NCBI GenBank assembly: GCA_021817005.1
Contig: JAKAWJ010000017.1
Span: 1-38,259, forward strand
DNA: 38,259 bases
Source of the DNA: an archaeon
GTDB lineage: Archaea > Thermoproteota > Thermoprotei_A > Marsarchaeales > Marsarchaeaceae
Direction of reading: 5' to 3'
This document shows, in pieces, positions 8,923 to 17,952 of this stretch (position 1 is the stretch's first letter; every line of letters starts with the position of its first letter). The translations under genes were made by a program, and so were the position numbers. The notes beneath the pieces are model-generated. The model was given only the letters and a program-made list of their open reading frames with translations. It searched no databases and was not told the DNA's origin.

Positions 8923-10623
8923 TCAAGAAGCATGCAGAAAGGATTTGCTATCTCCAGATTGTATTCCACGTGCAGTGTCACTTCCCTTGACCGCGCTAGG
9001 CAGCCTATCCGCAATCAACGAGAATCTTTTGTCAAACAGGTGCACCTCAAGCCTGTCGTCTCGATGTCTTATTCCTCTGCCTATTACTTGACTCACCGCA
9101 TTGATAGCACGCTCGCGCATGAAGGACCATTCCCCTCCTTTACCCACTTTTTTAGCGATTGTGGCTAGTGTTTCTCTAAAAAAGTAGTCAGCGGAGTTAC
9201 CGAATGGAACCGCCACTATACCTACCTTTTTTATTCTTGAGCGGCCGGCTTCGTCAACAAATTCGACTCCTTCAACGATCTTGCCCCTCATTACCCCTAC
9301 CACTGTGCCACTCAGTGGTACTTCGGAAATTTTCATTTGCGGCGTCTCTATAAAATATCGGCCGCTGAACCACTCTGCTATCTCGTAACTGGGTACTACA
9401 AGGAGTTTTAGCTCGCCGTCGGCGGAGAAATTGGCGAAAACGTCTTTCATGATTTTCTCCTTTTCCTGGGTGCGCAGTTCGTACTTCATACTGCCGGAAT
9501 AATGTCGGAAATAACGTATCTTCTGGCTCCATGGATAACTCACAACTCTGACATAGTCGTCGAGACCCAGTACTTTCTTCAGGTACCAGTCGCTCGGCAT
9601 TGTTCCGCTCATCATTATCCACCTATAGCTCTTCAAAGGCTCAAGCGGCAGTGAAGGGTCGACACACTTTATTTCGACATCCTTGTCAGTTATTCGGTAC
9701 CTAAAGCGTTCAGGTGCGGTCCTTATGATTTTCAGCAGTCCCGAAAGCTTGGCAAGTTCCTCTTCTCGAGGGCATCCTTCGGTAACGACGAGCGAAGGCG
9801 GCTCGTCCGGGATTCCACTTCCGGAAAGCCGGTTACGCCAAACCTTCAGATTGTTTAGGGAGTCCCATTCCTCCTTCCCGCATAGCCTGTGCACCCTGCT
9901 CAGGTAATCAGTGTCGATTACATATCTCGCCCAGTCGCCGGCATCTTCTAGGTTATGAGCTTCGTCGAATACGAGGACTGATTTGTTCTTTGTGAGGTGC
10001 CTGAGGAGAAAGAATATGGGGTAGCTATAGAGCTTGACCTGTGTGTCAGCCTCTCTCGCTGCAAAATAGCCGCACCAGTCCTTTTCACCCTTTGCGTAGT
10101 CGTAAACGCTGCGTATAAACGGGAAGGGTTTTCTCCTATCGAACTTATTGAAGTCGCACTCTGGACATTTGGCGAGTGAGCTTCGAACGGCTTCGCGAAG
10201 TTCGGAGGCTACAGACTCCCATTCTTCTGGACTCAGATCTGTTTCTTCCAGTTGTTCATGAGGGCGACCCACCCTCTTGAGCGGCAAATCGGGAAAACCG
10301 TCTGCGAACCATTTCTTTCCCCTTACGGAGACTCTCGTCTTCCTGCGAAGGTCCTTCGGTTCTTTGGTGAGAAACTTGCACACACGCGCCTTTCCATAGA
10401 GCCCGGAGAATCTGTATCCGAGGCTGATGCAGTCACGCTCCCAGGCGGAGTATTGACTCAGAGTGCGAGTAAAGACTGAGAACTTAATTCCTCTCAGCGC
10501 GGCCAACACGGTTAGTGTTTTGCCTGTTCCAGTTGGCATCTCAAGGCAGACGTTTTTCCCCGATTCTATAGCCCCGCGAATCTGCGCGGCTACTTTCGCC
10601 TGGTATTCGTACAGCTCGACCAT
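8923..10623 (-). CDS. XPD/Rad3-family DNA helicase with Fe-S cysteines
   Basis: A superfamily 2 helicase of the XPD/DinG group, 566 residues from the ATG at 10623. Walker A is MPTGTGKT (K35), the Fe-S domain carries cysteines 82, 153, 156 and 184, the usual four of XPD, and Walker B is VFDEAHN with DEAH at 220-223. The arginine-finger motif VI appears as QVIGRGIRHRDD near the C-terminus. It should unwind DNA 5' to 3' in repair; it is shorter than eukaryotic XPD, as archaeal members are. I chose ATG 10623 (protein starting MVELYEYQ) because a TATA-like box lies 27 bp upstream of it; an in-frame ATG at 10671 and a TTG at 10683 are alternatives. It is convergent with the CBS-domain gene. Confidence 0.9.
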   Translation of the reverse strand: MVELYEYQAKVAAQIRGAIESGKNVCLEMPTGTGKTLTVLAALRGIKFSVFTRTLSQYSAWERDCISLGYRFSGLYGKARVCKFLTKEPKDLRRKTRVSVRGKKWFADGFPDLPLKRVGRPHEQLEETDLSPEEWESVASELREAVRSSLAKCPECDFNKFDRRKPFPFIRSVYDYAKGEKDWCGYFAAREADTQVKLYSYPIFFLLRHLTKNKSVLVFDEAHNLEDAGDWARYVIDTDYLSRVHRLCGKEEWDSLNNLKVWRNRLSGSGIPDEPPSLVVTEGCPREEELAKLSGLLKIIRTAPERFRYRITDKDVEIKCVDPSLPLEPLKSYRWIMMSGTMPSDWYLKKVLGLDDYVRVVSYPWSQKIRYFRHYSGSMKYELRTQEKEKIMKDVFANFSADGELKLLVVPSYEIAEWFSGRYFIETPQMKISEVPLSGTVVGVMRGKIVEGVEFVDEAGRSRIKKVGIVAVPFGNSADYFFRETLATIAKKVGKGGEWSFMRERAINAVSQVIGRGIRHRDDRLEVHLFDKRFSLIADRLPSAVKGSDTARGIQSGDSKSFLHAS

Positions 10624-10645
10624 TCTGCTTGTCAACCGCTTCTGC

Positions 10646-10653
10646 GTATTTAG
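10646..10653 (-). promoter_or_regulatory. TATA-like box for the XPD-like helicase
   Basis: On the minus strand the sequence reads ACTAAATAC, centred about 27 bp upstream of the ATG at 10623, which argues for a leaderless message starting there rather than at the upstream start codons. Confidence 0.45.
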
Positions 10654-10683
10654 TTCCACGCCTTGCTCCATACTGCACCGCAA

Positions 10684-11067
10684 AAAGCTCCAGCCAAATG
10701 TACATCACACCTTCTTTCTGATACATCGAACTACTCCGATCCTGCCTTCTGGCTCGTGTTTGAATTGATCAACGCAAATTGGATTCGAGGGTTTTGGTGA
10801 CCTGATTTCTATTTTCGTCTGACTTTTGAAGAGGGAGAAGTGAGGCACACTGGGAATCCATAATATTACGTCGCCTGAAAGAATATTTTGCCAAGCACGC
10901 AGATCACAGGAAATTGCGGAGGGAAACGAGAAGCGACCCGAGCCATGGGCCGTCTATTGAGAAGAATCTGTGTGTTTCCGTGCCAGGCCCTGCAGCGGCT
11001 GTGCTTTCGAGCGCAGGGAGTATTCCAAGCTACCAAATAACAGCAAGAGATTACTTAGTGTGAGCCA
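10684..11067. other. Noncoding gap between divergent genes
   Basis: I see no gene here. The only short frame of note (around 10945, 33 codons, arginine- and cysteine-rich) has no promoter or family support. The right end carries the TATA-like box of the repeat protein. Confidence 0.4.
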
Positions 11068-11068
11068 A

Positions 11069-11076
11069 CTATATTA
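11069..11076 (+). promoter_or_regulatory. TATA-like box for the VGG-repeat protein
   Basis: CTATATTA is centred about 29 bp upstream of the ATG at 11102, which supports that ATG over the in-frame TTG at 11081. Confidence 0.5.
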
Positions 11077-11101
11077 GGAATTGAATCGCTCTATTCGCAA
11101 T

Positions 11102-12268
11102 ATGGATACCAGGGTATCGAGGGGTACTACGGCAAAACTGGGTGTCATCGAGGGCGACCTAGTTGGCGAAGATAAGATAATCATCCAGGCAGCAGACGGA
11201 TTGAAGGTCACGGTAAAAGGCAGGACGCGCTTCCAAGGAAGCGTGGACATTGAATGCTCGTTCGAGTGCATTTCGCTAGACGCAAAGCGCGGGGTGGTGC
11301 GCGTGAAAGGTCAGCTTGCAGTTAATGACTATATTGATGTAGAAAAGGCTCTCTATTCGAGAGGCAGTGTAAGCTGTCGAACAATTGACGTGGGTGGTAA
11401 ACTCGTCGTAAGTGAGGCGCTCACTGCGGAAAAGGTCGATGTAGGTGGCTCGGTAGATGTCGACGGCGATGCAAAGTGCGGTAAGGTCGATGTTGGCGGT
11501 TCGCTCAACGTCAGGGGAAGCGTGAATTTTGAAGAGCTTGATGTTGGCGGGTCCGTGGAGATTGGCGGGGGAGTTGTAAGCGAGGAAATCGATGTTGGAG
11601 GCATTCTAAGAGCCAAGTCGCCACTCGAGTTTGGCAGGATCGACTTGGGCGGTACCGCCGACTTGACAGGAGGGAAGGGGAGGTCGATAGAAGTAGGGGG
11701 GCGATTGCGTTCGAAGGGAGACCTCAGGTGCGAGGACTTGGATGTTGGCGGAGTTGTAGACATAGACGGAACACTTGACGCGCAGAGAGCTGAGGTGGGT
11801 GGAAGAATCAGGGTGACCCGCGATCTGGCTTCCTCAGAGCGGCTGGAAGTGGGAGGGGTAATGGAAGTAAGGGGGGTCCTTACTGGGTCCGAAGTTGAGG
11901 TCGGAGGAAGCCTCAGAGCATACAAGGCGATTCTGAGTGGGTCCGGTCGTGTTGGAGGTAGCATTGAAACGATCCAGGGCTTCAGGGCAAAATCGATTGA
12001 GCTCGGGGACGGCGGCCAGGCGGTTGGCGTGCTCGTCGCTAACGTAGTAGAAATTGGCTCGCAAGCGGCCGTACAGGATGTCTACTGTAACGAGCTCAGG
12101 GTGGACGACGGCTCTGTTCTGGGTAGGGTCTTTGCAGAATCTGCTGAATTAGGAGATAACTGCGTGTTGGAAAAAATAGTTTATACGAAATCGCTGAGAG
12201 AAGGGGAGAGAGTGCGCTATCAATCTCCGCCGGAAAAGGTCGAAAGTCTGCCACCATTTCCCGTCTGA
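11102..12268 (+). CDS. VGG-repeat predicted beta-solenoid protein (bactofilin-like polymer candidate)
   Basis: A 388-residue protein without signal peptide or membrane helix. From about residue 90 to 290 it contains twelve copies of a [VIL][DE][VL]GG motif (DVGG, EVGG, DLGG). Counting between successive GG pairs gives 17 residues in nine of eleven intervals, with one of 16 and one of 18. Alternating small and branched hydrophobic residues at that period are what a right-handed beta-solenoid with one rung per repeat would show; bactofilins and related polymer-forming proteins share this style (GG turns, V-x-G-x-V strands). The N-terminal 90 residues and the C-terminal 90 residues are less regular but still strand-rich and could be caps. 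It is followed after 57 bp by the cyclase gene, so the two may be one transcript. Filament formation is inference. Confidence 0.75.
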   Translation: MDTRVSRGTTAKLGVIEGDLVGEDKIIIQAADGLKVTVKGRTRFQGSVDIECSFECISLDAKRGVVRVKGQLAVNDYIDVEKALYSRGSVSCRTIDVGGKLVVSEALTAEKVDVGGSVDVDGDAKCGKVDVGGSLNVRGSVNFEELDVGGSVEIGGGVVSEEIDVGGILRAKSPLEFGRIDLGGTADLTGGKGRSIEVGGRLRSKGDLRCEDLDVGGVVDIDGTLDAQRAEVGGRIRVTRDLASSERLEVGGVMEVRGVLTGSEVEVGGSLRAYKAILSGSGRVGGSIETIQGFRAKSIELGDGGQAVGVLVANVVEIGSQAAVQDVYCNELRVDDGSVLGRVFAESAELGDNCVLEKIVYTKSLREGERVRYQSPPEKVESLPPFPV

Positions 12269-12325
12269 CCTGTTGGAAGGGGAAGACGCAGATCCAGAGG
12301 TTGAGAGAGTGCGGGTCGGTAACTG

Positions 12326-13132
12326 ATGCGCAACAGACGTGTAAGAAGGTCGAAAGCTGACATTTACTCATCCATTCTCGAGGTGGCCCGCAGAGCGCCT
12401 ACTGGTATTGGTATCACCAGAATGTCATACGGCGTGGGGGTGCCACTCGATCGCTTGAGGCTCATGGTAGATGACCTTACGGCTTTCGGATTGTTAAGGA
12501 GAAACGCTTTGGGGCGTGAGACGACCTACACTCCGACTTCGCGAGGGCTGGAATTTCTAGAGACCTATTGGAAGATGAACGCCTACCTCGAGACATTCGA
12601 GGGAGCACCCAGCAGGGCTCTTGCTGCGATCCTCTTTACAGATATCACAGGATACACTTCTCTCACGCAAAACAATGAGAAACGGGCACTGCTTCTGCTT
12701 GACGAGTACCGGAATATCGTGAGAGAAGCCTTAACTGACTTTCATGGGAGGGAAGTAAAGACGATTGGAGACGCGTTCCTGGTAGAGTTTGGCAGTGCGC
12801 TCGAAGCATGCGAATGTGCTATCGAGATACAACGTAGAATGCATGAACGGAATCTTCAGTCCCGGGACCAAGGTTCAAAGATAAAGTTACGGGTCGGGAT
12901 CCACGTAGGTGATATTGAACGCAAGGGAAGCGATATCTTGGGGGACGCGGTGAACATTGCGAGCAGGGTATATTCTTTAGCGGATCCTGGTTGCATACTC
13001 ATAACTCGGCAGGTGTTCGACCAAGTCTGGAACAAGCTTGGTAACCGAGTCGAGGAAGCTGGCAAGAAAGTAGTGAAAAACGTGGATGCTCCTGTCGAAG
13101 TCTATTCGATTGTCTTGCCCTGGAAAAAGTGA
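12326..13132 (+). CDS. Winged-helix - class III adenylate cyclase fusion
   Basis: A 268-residue two-domain protein. Residues 8-85 are an archaeal winged helix (IYSSILEVARRAPTGIGITR, then a recognition helix and the wing TTYTPTSRG). Residues 98-265 are a class III nucleotide cyclase catalytic domain. All six canonical residues are visible: metal-binding D106 (FTDITGYTSL) and D149 (KTIGDAFLVEF), adenine-selecting K145 and D203 (GSDILGDAVN), and transition-state N210 and R214 (NIASR). The K/D pair predicts ATP rather than GTP as substrate, hence cAMP production. Class III domains work as dimers, and a winged helix also dimerises on DNA, so cyclase activity could be linked to DNA binding. No membrane segment. 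The ATG at 12326 is 57 bp after the repeat protein gene. Confidence 0.9.
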   Translation: MRNRRVRRSKADIYSSILEVARRAPTGIGITRMSYGVGVPLDRLRLMVDDLTAFGLLRRNALGRETTYTPTSRGLEFLETYWKMNAYLETFEGAPSRALAAILFTDITGYTSLTQNNEKRALLLLDEYRNIVREALTDFHGREVKTIGDAFLVEFGSALEACECAIEIQRRMHERNLQSRDQGSKIKLRVGIHVGDIERKGSDILGDAVNIASRVYSLADPGCILITRQVFDQVWNKLGNRVEEAGKKVVKNVDAPVEVYSIVLPWKK

Positions 13133-13249
13133 GCCGCCAGCGATGCGGGTTTCCTGCCCTTACCGTTACAGATGTGCGAAGCGGAAAAGTGAATTTGAGA
13201 CTCTAGAACTGGGCTACTTGCCAGAATGGCTAAGGGTAATGCAGAGAGC

Positions 13250-13852
13250 TCAATTGCTGGTTATATGCTTTCCATGTACAATGTAAAACACAGAATCTGC
13301 TATAAGAGAAGTATGGTCCGCAATTCTTTCTAAATATTTCAGCACAAGAGCCTCAGAGAGCAAGCATTTCGGCTCCGCTCCTGTTAGAGCAGAGAGAGAA
13401 TTCATTGCCTCGCGGTAGAGGTTATCAACCTGGTCATCCATAGCCGCCACCCGCTTGGCGAGGGCATCATCCAGATTCAAGAATGCCTGTGTACTGCCTT
13501 CTATCATTACTATTGTTATCTTGGCCATCCCGTCTACTCTAGAGTGGTCACATGCGGTTTGATCCCCAAAATTCTCGATTGCCTGCGTGATGTCAAGCGC
13601 ATACCTTCCTAGTCTATAGTAGCCGTAGGATATCTCGAGAGCGGACTTGGTATACCTGAGATCGGAGGCGACAGGTTGGAAACGGGCGAGGATGTCAAGA
13701 ACTAAATCGCTTACTTCCTCCTCTAACTTTCTGAGGTCCGCTGCCAATTGAATGACCTTCTCAGCCAATCTTTTCCCTTTATGCAGTTCTTCAAGCGACA
13801 GAAGCACGGATGACTGGGCCAGTTCGCCCATTCTTTCCAGCCGTTCATTCAC
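13250..13852 (-). CDS. phoU: PhoU-type phosphate transport regulator
   Basis: A 200-residue all-helical protein with the two-repeat PhoU layout: the first three-helix bundle (residues 10-100) carries EEEVSDLVLDILARFQPVAS and the second (110-195) carries MDDQVDNLYREAMNSL and LKYLERIADHTSLIADSVFY, the family's metal-binding E/D pattern. PhoU proteins restrain PstSCAB uptake and signal phosphate status. It is the last gene of the pst operon, 50 bp after pstB. The start is GTG 13852 with an AGGA about ten bases upstream. There is a second, larger PhoU-domain protein (18174-19154) on the far side of the operon. Confidence 0.9.
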   Translation of the reverse strand: MNERLERMGELAQSSVLLSLEELHKGKRLAEKVIQLAADLRKLEEEVSDLVLDILARFQPVASDLRYTKSALEISYGYYRLGRYALDITQAIENFGDQTACDHSRVDGMAKITIVMIEGSTQAFLNLDDALAKRVAAMDDQVDNLYREAMNSLSALTGAEPKCLLSEALVLKYLERIADHTSLIADSVFYIVHGKHITSN

Positions 13853-13902
13853 ATTCTGAATTCCTAGGTCAAGCAGTCTGGCGATTCGTATTCACCTACT
13901 TG

Positions 13903-14778
13903 TTAGAGCAAACGTCCCCGGACGTAATCCTCTGTTAGTTTGTTCTTCGGATTTTCAAAGATCTCTGGAGACTTACCGAACTCTACCACTTCTCCTTTGT
14001 ATAGAAAGGCAACCGCATCTGCTATTCTGGCAGCTTGTAGCATGTCATGAGTCACAAGCACTACGGTATACTCGCGTTCAAGTTCAGTTATCAGTTCCTC
14101 AATCTTTGTGGTGGCACCGGGGTCAAGCGATGCGGTTGGTTCATCTAAAAGCAATACTTCTGGCTTGAGTGCCAACGCTCGAGCTATGCAGAGCCTTTGT
14201 TGCTGGCCTCCAGACAATTTAGTAGCACTCTGACCCAGCCTGTCCTTAACTTCGTTCCAGAGAGCGGCTTTTTCCAGACTCACCCTTACCATGTTGTCGA
14301 GGTGAGGTTTGCTCTTTGCCAGGCCGTGGATACGTGGACCAAAAGCGACATTGTCATAAACTGAGAATGGGAAAGGGTTAGGTTTCTGGAAAACCATGCC
14401 AACTCGGGTTTTCAGTTCGATTGGGTCTACCCCATTTGAATATATGTTTGTACCGTTCAGCTTTACATATCCCGAGAGTTTGAACCCGGGCACGTCATCG
14501 TTCATCCGATTGAGCACTCGGATAAGCGTGGTTTTGCCGCAGCCCGAGGGGCCCATTACAACGGTTGTCGACTTCCTGCGAAACGACAGGGAAACCTTCT
14601 TGAGCACACTGAGATTGCCGTACCACACGCTGACTTTTTCGAGCTGCACCGCTACATCGGTCGACAGATCGCTTGCCTGAGCCTGAAATCCTTGATTGGT
14701 TTCTTCCTCTGAACAAAAGTCATCCTCCGTTTCAACTGTTTTTTCTGAGTATTCTGTCGGGCCTTGATGGGAGTCCAT
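13903..14778 (-). CDS. pstB: Phosphate ABC transporter ATP-binding protein PstB
   Basis: A 291-residue ABC ATPase. Walker A is GPSGCGKTT, the signature is LSGGQQQRLC, Walker B is VLLLDEPTASLD, and the switch histidine lies in VLVTHDM. RVLNRMND after Walker A and VGMVFQKPNPFP at the Q-loop are characteristic of PstB rather than other importers. The first 40 residues are an acidic extension not seen in bacterial PstB. It energises phosphate import with PstC and PstA. The ATG at 14778 follows the pstA stop by one base, with a purine-rich GGGG ribosome-binding stretch inside the end of pstA. Confidence 0.95.
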   Translation of the reverse strand: MDSHQGPTEYSEKTVETEDDFCSEEETNQGFQAQASDLSTDVAVQLEKVSVWYGNLSVLKKVSLSFRRKSTTVVMGPSGCGKTTLIRVLNRMNDDVPGFKLSGYVKLNGTNIYSNGVDPIELKTRVGMVFQKPNPFPFSVYDNVAFGPRIHGLAKSKPHLDNMVRVSLEKAALWNEVKDRLGQSATKLSGGQQQRLCIARALALKPEVLLLDEPTASLDPGATTKIEELITELEREYTVVLVTHDMLQAARIADAVAFLYKGEVVEFGKSPEIFENPKNKLTEDYVRGRLL

Positions 14779-14779
14779 T

Positions 14780-15691
14780 TTACCCCTTCGCCATCCTTCT
14801 AACCAGAAGTCTCGCTGCGACGTTAAGCGATATCACGAACACTAAGAGGAGAAAACTCGCAACAAGTGCCAGATTTTGAGAAGTTGGGAATGAAAGCTGG
14901 GAGAAAACGTACACCACATAGGTCAGGTATCCCACTGGAGAATGCAGGAGTGCAGTTGGATTGAAACCAGAATACCCTGCAGTGTAGAGTAATTGGGCTG
15001 TCTCTCCGGATGCAATGCTCATGGAAAGAATGATGCCGGTCGATATGCCCGGAAGGGCGGCTCTAAGAGTTACTCTGCTTATCATATTTGTTTTTGAACT
15101 GCCCAGAGCCATCGCGGCTTCGCGGTAGCTCTGAGGCACATTCTTCAGGGAGAGCTCGGTAGTGCGCAAAATGTACGGAAACATGAATACCGAAAGCGTA
15201 AGCGCCCCGGCAAGGGCCGAGAAACCCCACCCAAGGTATAGCACGAGAAACAACAAACCCGCGTAGCCGAGCACTATCGAAGGCACAGCAGCAAGTATGT
15301 CAGCTACAAACCTGATTATGCCGGAGAATCTACCTCTAGGAGAGAACTCGGCGAGGTAAATCCCTCCCATGACACCTAGCGGGACAGAGATTGCGCTAGA
15401 AAGCGCAATGAGCAGAACTGTTCCGCTTATCGCGTTCTGGAGCCCGCCGGTAACAGTGGCTGAATTGAGTGCTGTTAGTTGGGTAAAAGTGGTAGTTGAA
15501 ATAAGAGTTGCACCTTTATACGCAAACATAAGAATCATGTCAATTAACGGATAGAGTAATGCTATCACCGCCAGGACCGTGAACACCTTGGTTACTCTGT
15601 CAATCGACCTACGCCGTAGCAGGCTATCTTGGATGCGCTTGCGGCGATCTGAGAAATCATCTTGCCACAAAGGTTCGGCAGTCTCACTCAT
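14780..15691 (-). CDS. pstA: Phosphate ABC transporter permease PstA
   Basis: A 303-residue permease with about six transmembrane helices. The cytoplasmic N-terminus (residues 1-30) is highly charged. The ABC permease coupling loop is visible as ALGSSKTNMISRVTLRAALPGI, of which the EAMALGSS part is the EAA motif that contacts PstB. Its ATG overlaps the pstC stop (ATGA), so translation is coupled. It forms the membrane channel with PstC. Confidence 0.93.
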   Translation of the reverse strand: MSETAEPLWQDDFSDRRKRIQDSLLRRRSIDRVTKVFTVLAVIALLYPLIDMILMFAYKGATLISTTTFTQLTALNSATVTGGLQNAISGTVLLIALSSAISVPLGVMGGIYLAEFSPRGRFSGIIRFVADILAAVPSIVLGYAGLLFLVLYLGWGFSALAGALTLSVFMFPYILRTTELSLKNVPQSYREAAMALGSSKTNMISRVTLRAALPGISTGIILSMSIASGETAQLLYTAGYSGFNPTALLHSPVGYLTYVVYVFSQLSFPTSQNLALVASFLLLVFVISLNVAARLLVRRMAKG

Positions 15692-16677
15692 ACTCTCACA
15701 ACCTTCTCAGAACTTGAGATGAAACCCTCACGCACGAGCAATCTTGCAAGAATGTTGGTTGCGGTCGTAATGAGCAGCAGTATAAGCGCGAGTTCAACTA
15801 GGGCGCTGACATACATCCCCGATGGATCTGTAAAGGCACTGTCCATAGACTGGGCCATAAACGCGGCTATTGTGTTGATAGGTGCGTAGGCTGTATGCGG
15901 AAGTGTATTGATTGCGGAACCTGACACCAGAACAACGGCCATTGTTTCTCCTAGTGCTCGACCGAGACCTAGCAGAATTGAACCTGCAATAGCCATCTTT
16001 GCATTGGGTAACACGATTGACTTTACGACTTCCCAATGGGTCAGTCCGAGCGCTTTTGCGCCTTCTCGCAGTTCAAGCGGAACCTGCCTCATTGCGTCTC
16101 TCGAGATTGCTGCTATGATGGGGATTATCATTAGTGCAAGTATGATTCCGGAAGCGAGGAGTCCTGAGCTGTAAACTTGCCCATGAAAAAAAGGAAGGAA
16201 CCAGAGATTTTGCGACAGTAAAGGTTCGATTTTGTAAAGAAGAAAGGGAACTAACACAAGCAGTCCCCAGTAACCGAAGATGATGCTGGGCACGCCGGCT
16301 GTTAGCTCTACCAGAACTGAAATTATAGTTGACAAGCTTTTGGGGGAGAATTCGCTGAGAAATATCGCGACCCCTATTGCAGTCGGCGCTCCTATGATGA
16401 TTGCAAGCGCAGACGAAACTAACGTTCCCGTAATGAATACGAGCCCCCCGTAGTGGGCCCCGGATAAAGTCTTGAATCCGTGGACGGTGATGAGAGAGCC
16501 GCTCAAGGCTGGATTCCAGGTAATGCTCGTCAGGAATTTCAGGCCGTTTACTACGATAGATGGAAATCCGTAAACGAGCGTAGTACCTAGGATAAGAAAA
16601 ATAAAGATTAAGCTGGTGCCTCCGCAGAGGGCGGCTGTGTATCTGAGGAGTGCATCAGCTTTCTTTGACTGACGCAA
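15688..16677 (-). CDS. pstC: Phosphate ABC transporter permease PstC
   Basis: A 329-residue permease with about six membrane helices and a large extracytoplasmic loop between the first two (residues 40-75), as in PstC. The coupling loop reads ELREGAKALGLTHWEVVKSI, a classic EAA motif, followed by VLPNAKMAIAGSILLGLGRA. The start is TTG at 16677, six bases after the pstS stop; its ribosome-binding region would lie within the end of pstS. It pairs with PstA. Confidence 0.93.
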   Translation of the reverse strand: MRQSKKADALLRYTAALCGGTSLIFIFLILGTTLVYGFPSIVVNGLKFLTSITWNPALSGSLITVHGFKTLSGAHYGGLVFITGTLVSSALAIIIGAPTAIGVAIFLSEFSPKSLSTIISVLVELTAGVPSIIFGYWGLLVLVPFLLYKIEPLLSQNLWFLPFFHGQVYSSGLLASGIILALMIIPIIAAISRDAMRQVPLELREGAKALGLTHWEVVKSIVLPNAKMAIAGSILLGLGRALGETMAVVLVSGSAINTLPHTAYAPINTIAAFMAQSMDSAFTDPSGMYVSALVELALILLLITTATNILARLLVREGFISSSEKVVRV

Positions 16678-16683
16678 CCGCTA

Positions 16684-17913
16684 TCAACTGATTTCGTTGA
16701 TTTGCTCAATACTGAGCTGCACTATCGACTGCGGGAGTGCTATGAAGTGAACCTGGTCCAGGAAGTAGGGTTGTTCTCCAGTGGTAACCGCCCAGGTAAG
16801 CAGCGTCCGAAGCACTAGCGCCATGTTTGAGTCAGACTGTGTCTTGGATACGATTGCGTATTCGTAGTTGATTATTGGATATGAATCCGCTCCGGGGGCG
16901 AATACGAGTGAAATCCTCTCATCCGCGGGCGTCTTTCCTACGAGTGCATTCGCCGCGGCCTGTATGTTGACCTGTGTTGGTGCGACATAGTTTCCCGCTT
17001 GGTTCTTGAGGTAGGCGTAGCCCAATCCGTCTTTCAGTGCTTCGTTCAGATATGATATACCGATGTAGGCCACTGAATAAGAAGTCGCGTTGCACTTTTC
17101 CACCATGCCTCCATTTCCGAGAGCCGCTGTAAGTGTGGGAGTGCTCGGCCAGCTCACTGTCGTGCCATACCCCACGCTGCTGTTCCATGATGCAGTTGTG
17201 AATGACAGGTACTGAGTAAAAATGAACGTGTCTCCACTGCCATCAGATCGCCGAATCGGGATAATCGTCTGATGCGGTAACTGATTGGCCAGGGCAGGGT
17301 TTGCAGCTTTGATCTGCGCGTTATCCCAGTAAGTAATTGAACCATTGTAGATTCCTGCCAGGATCGGGCCGGACAGGTTTAGGTGGTCAGACTGAGGTAT
17401 ACCGGGTATGTTGTAGTCGATGTTCTGCGCCGAAATTGCCAGAGGGATATTCAGCATGTCTGGGTACTGCGTGATTTGAGCGTTGGTCATGTATGCGTCA
17501 GAAGCTCCGATTTGCACCGTTCCCGTTTCTGCATCCGATATTCCAGTGCCACTTCCCGTGCCTGCGGTTGTTATATGGACGTTCGTGTAAGTCAGTGAAA
17601 AGTTAGCGGCCCAAATCTGGAATAGTGGGTAGAGAAGTGTCGACCCAGTTTCTGAGAGAGACTCGGCAGGAAGAGTGCTAGGTAGACCAGTCGAGCTAGT
17701 AGTAGACATCTGAGAGGTGGCGCTTGTCGGCGTAGTTTGAGATGAAATTGTTGGCGAAGTTGACGAAGTTGGTGTCGATGTGGCTGGCGATCTGCTATTC
17801 AGGATGAGATAGGCTCCCGCGACAACCGCCACGATTACTATCAGCGCTGCGGCCACTGCTGCCGTCTGACTGACGGCACCTTTCCGGTAGGCATACTTTC
17901 TCGTTCGTGCCAT
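16684..17913 (-). CDS. pstS: Phosphate-binding protein PstS, membrane-anchored
   Basis: A 409-residue substrate-binding protein. A single hydrophobic segment at about residues 17-40 follows a basic N-terminus (MARTRKYAYRK) and is uncleaved-anchor-like; no lipobox cysteine is visible. A Ser/Thr/Pro linker of roughly 45 residues follows, typical of archaeal binding proteins tethered outside the membrane and often glycosylated. The PstS fold begins at LSETGSTLLYPLFQIWAANF; phosphate-contact motifs include TGSTLLYP, the GTGSGTGISD loop and RRSDGSGDTFIFTQYLS. I chose ATG 17913; a GTG at 17922 is in frame. It heads the pstSCAB-phoU operon, with a TATA box and tandem TATAGATT repeats upstream. Confidence 0.95.
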   Translation of the reverse strand: MARTRKYAYRKGAVSQTAAVAAALIVIVAVVAGAYLILNSRSPATSTPTSSTSPTISSQTTPTSATSQMSTTSSTGLPSTLPAESLSETGSTLLYPLFQIWAANFSLTYTNVHITTAGTGSGTGISDAETGTVQIGASDAYMTNAQITQYPDMLNIPLAISAQNIDYNIPGIPQSDHLNLSGPILAGIYNGSITYWDNAQIKAANPALANQLPHQTIIPIRRSDGSGDTFIFTQYLSFTTASWNSSVGYGTTVSWPSTPTLTAALGNGGMVEKCNATSYSVAYIGISYLNEALKDGLGYAYLKNQAGNYVAPTQVNIQAAANALVGKTPADERISLVFAPGADSYPIINYEYAIVSKTQSDSNMALVLRTLLTWAVTTGEQPYFLDQVHFIALPQSIVQLSIEQINEIS

Positions 17914-17952
17914 TAAGTTCACAATTCTCTAGTTATTTGAGTCAATCATAAG

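Noticed and set aside
11353-11964. Long minus-strand frame rich in PPTS repeats
   Set aside because: It is the antisense of the VGG-repeat codons; the 17-residue period belongs to the plus-strand protein, which has a promoter.
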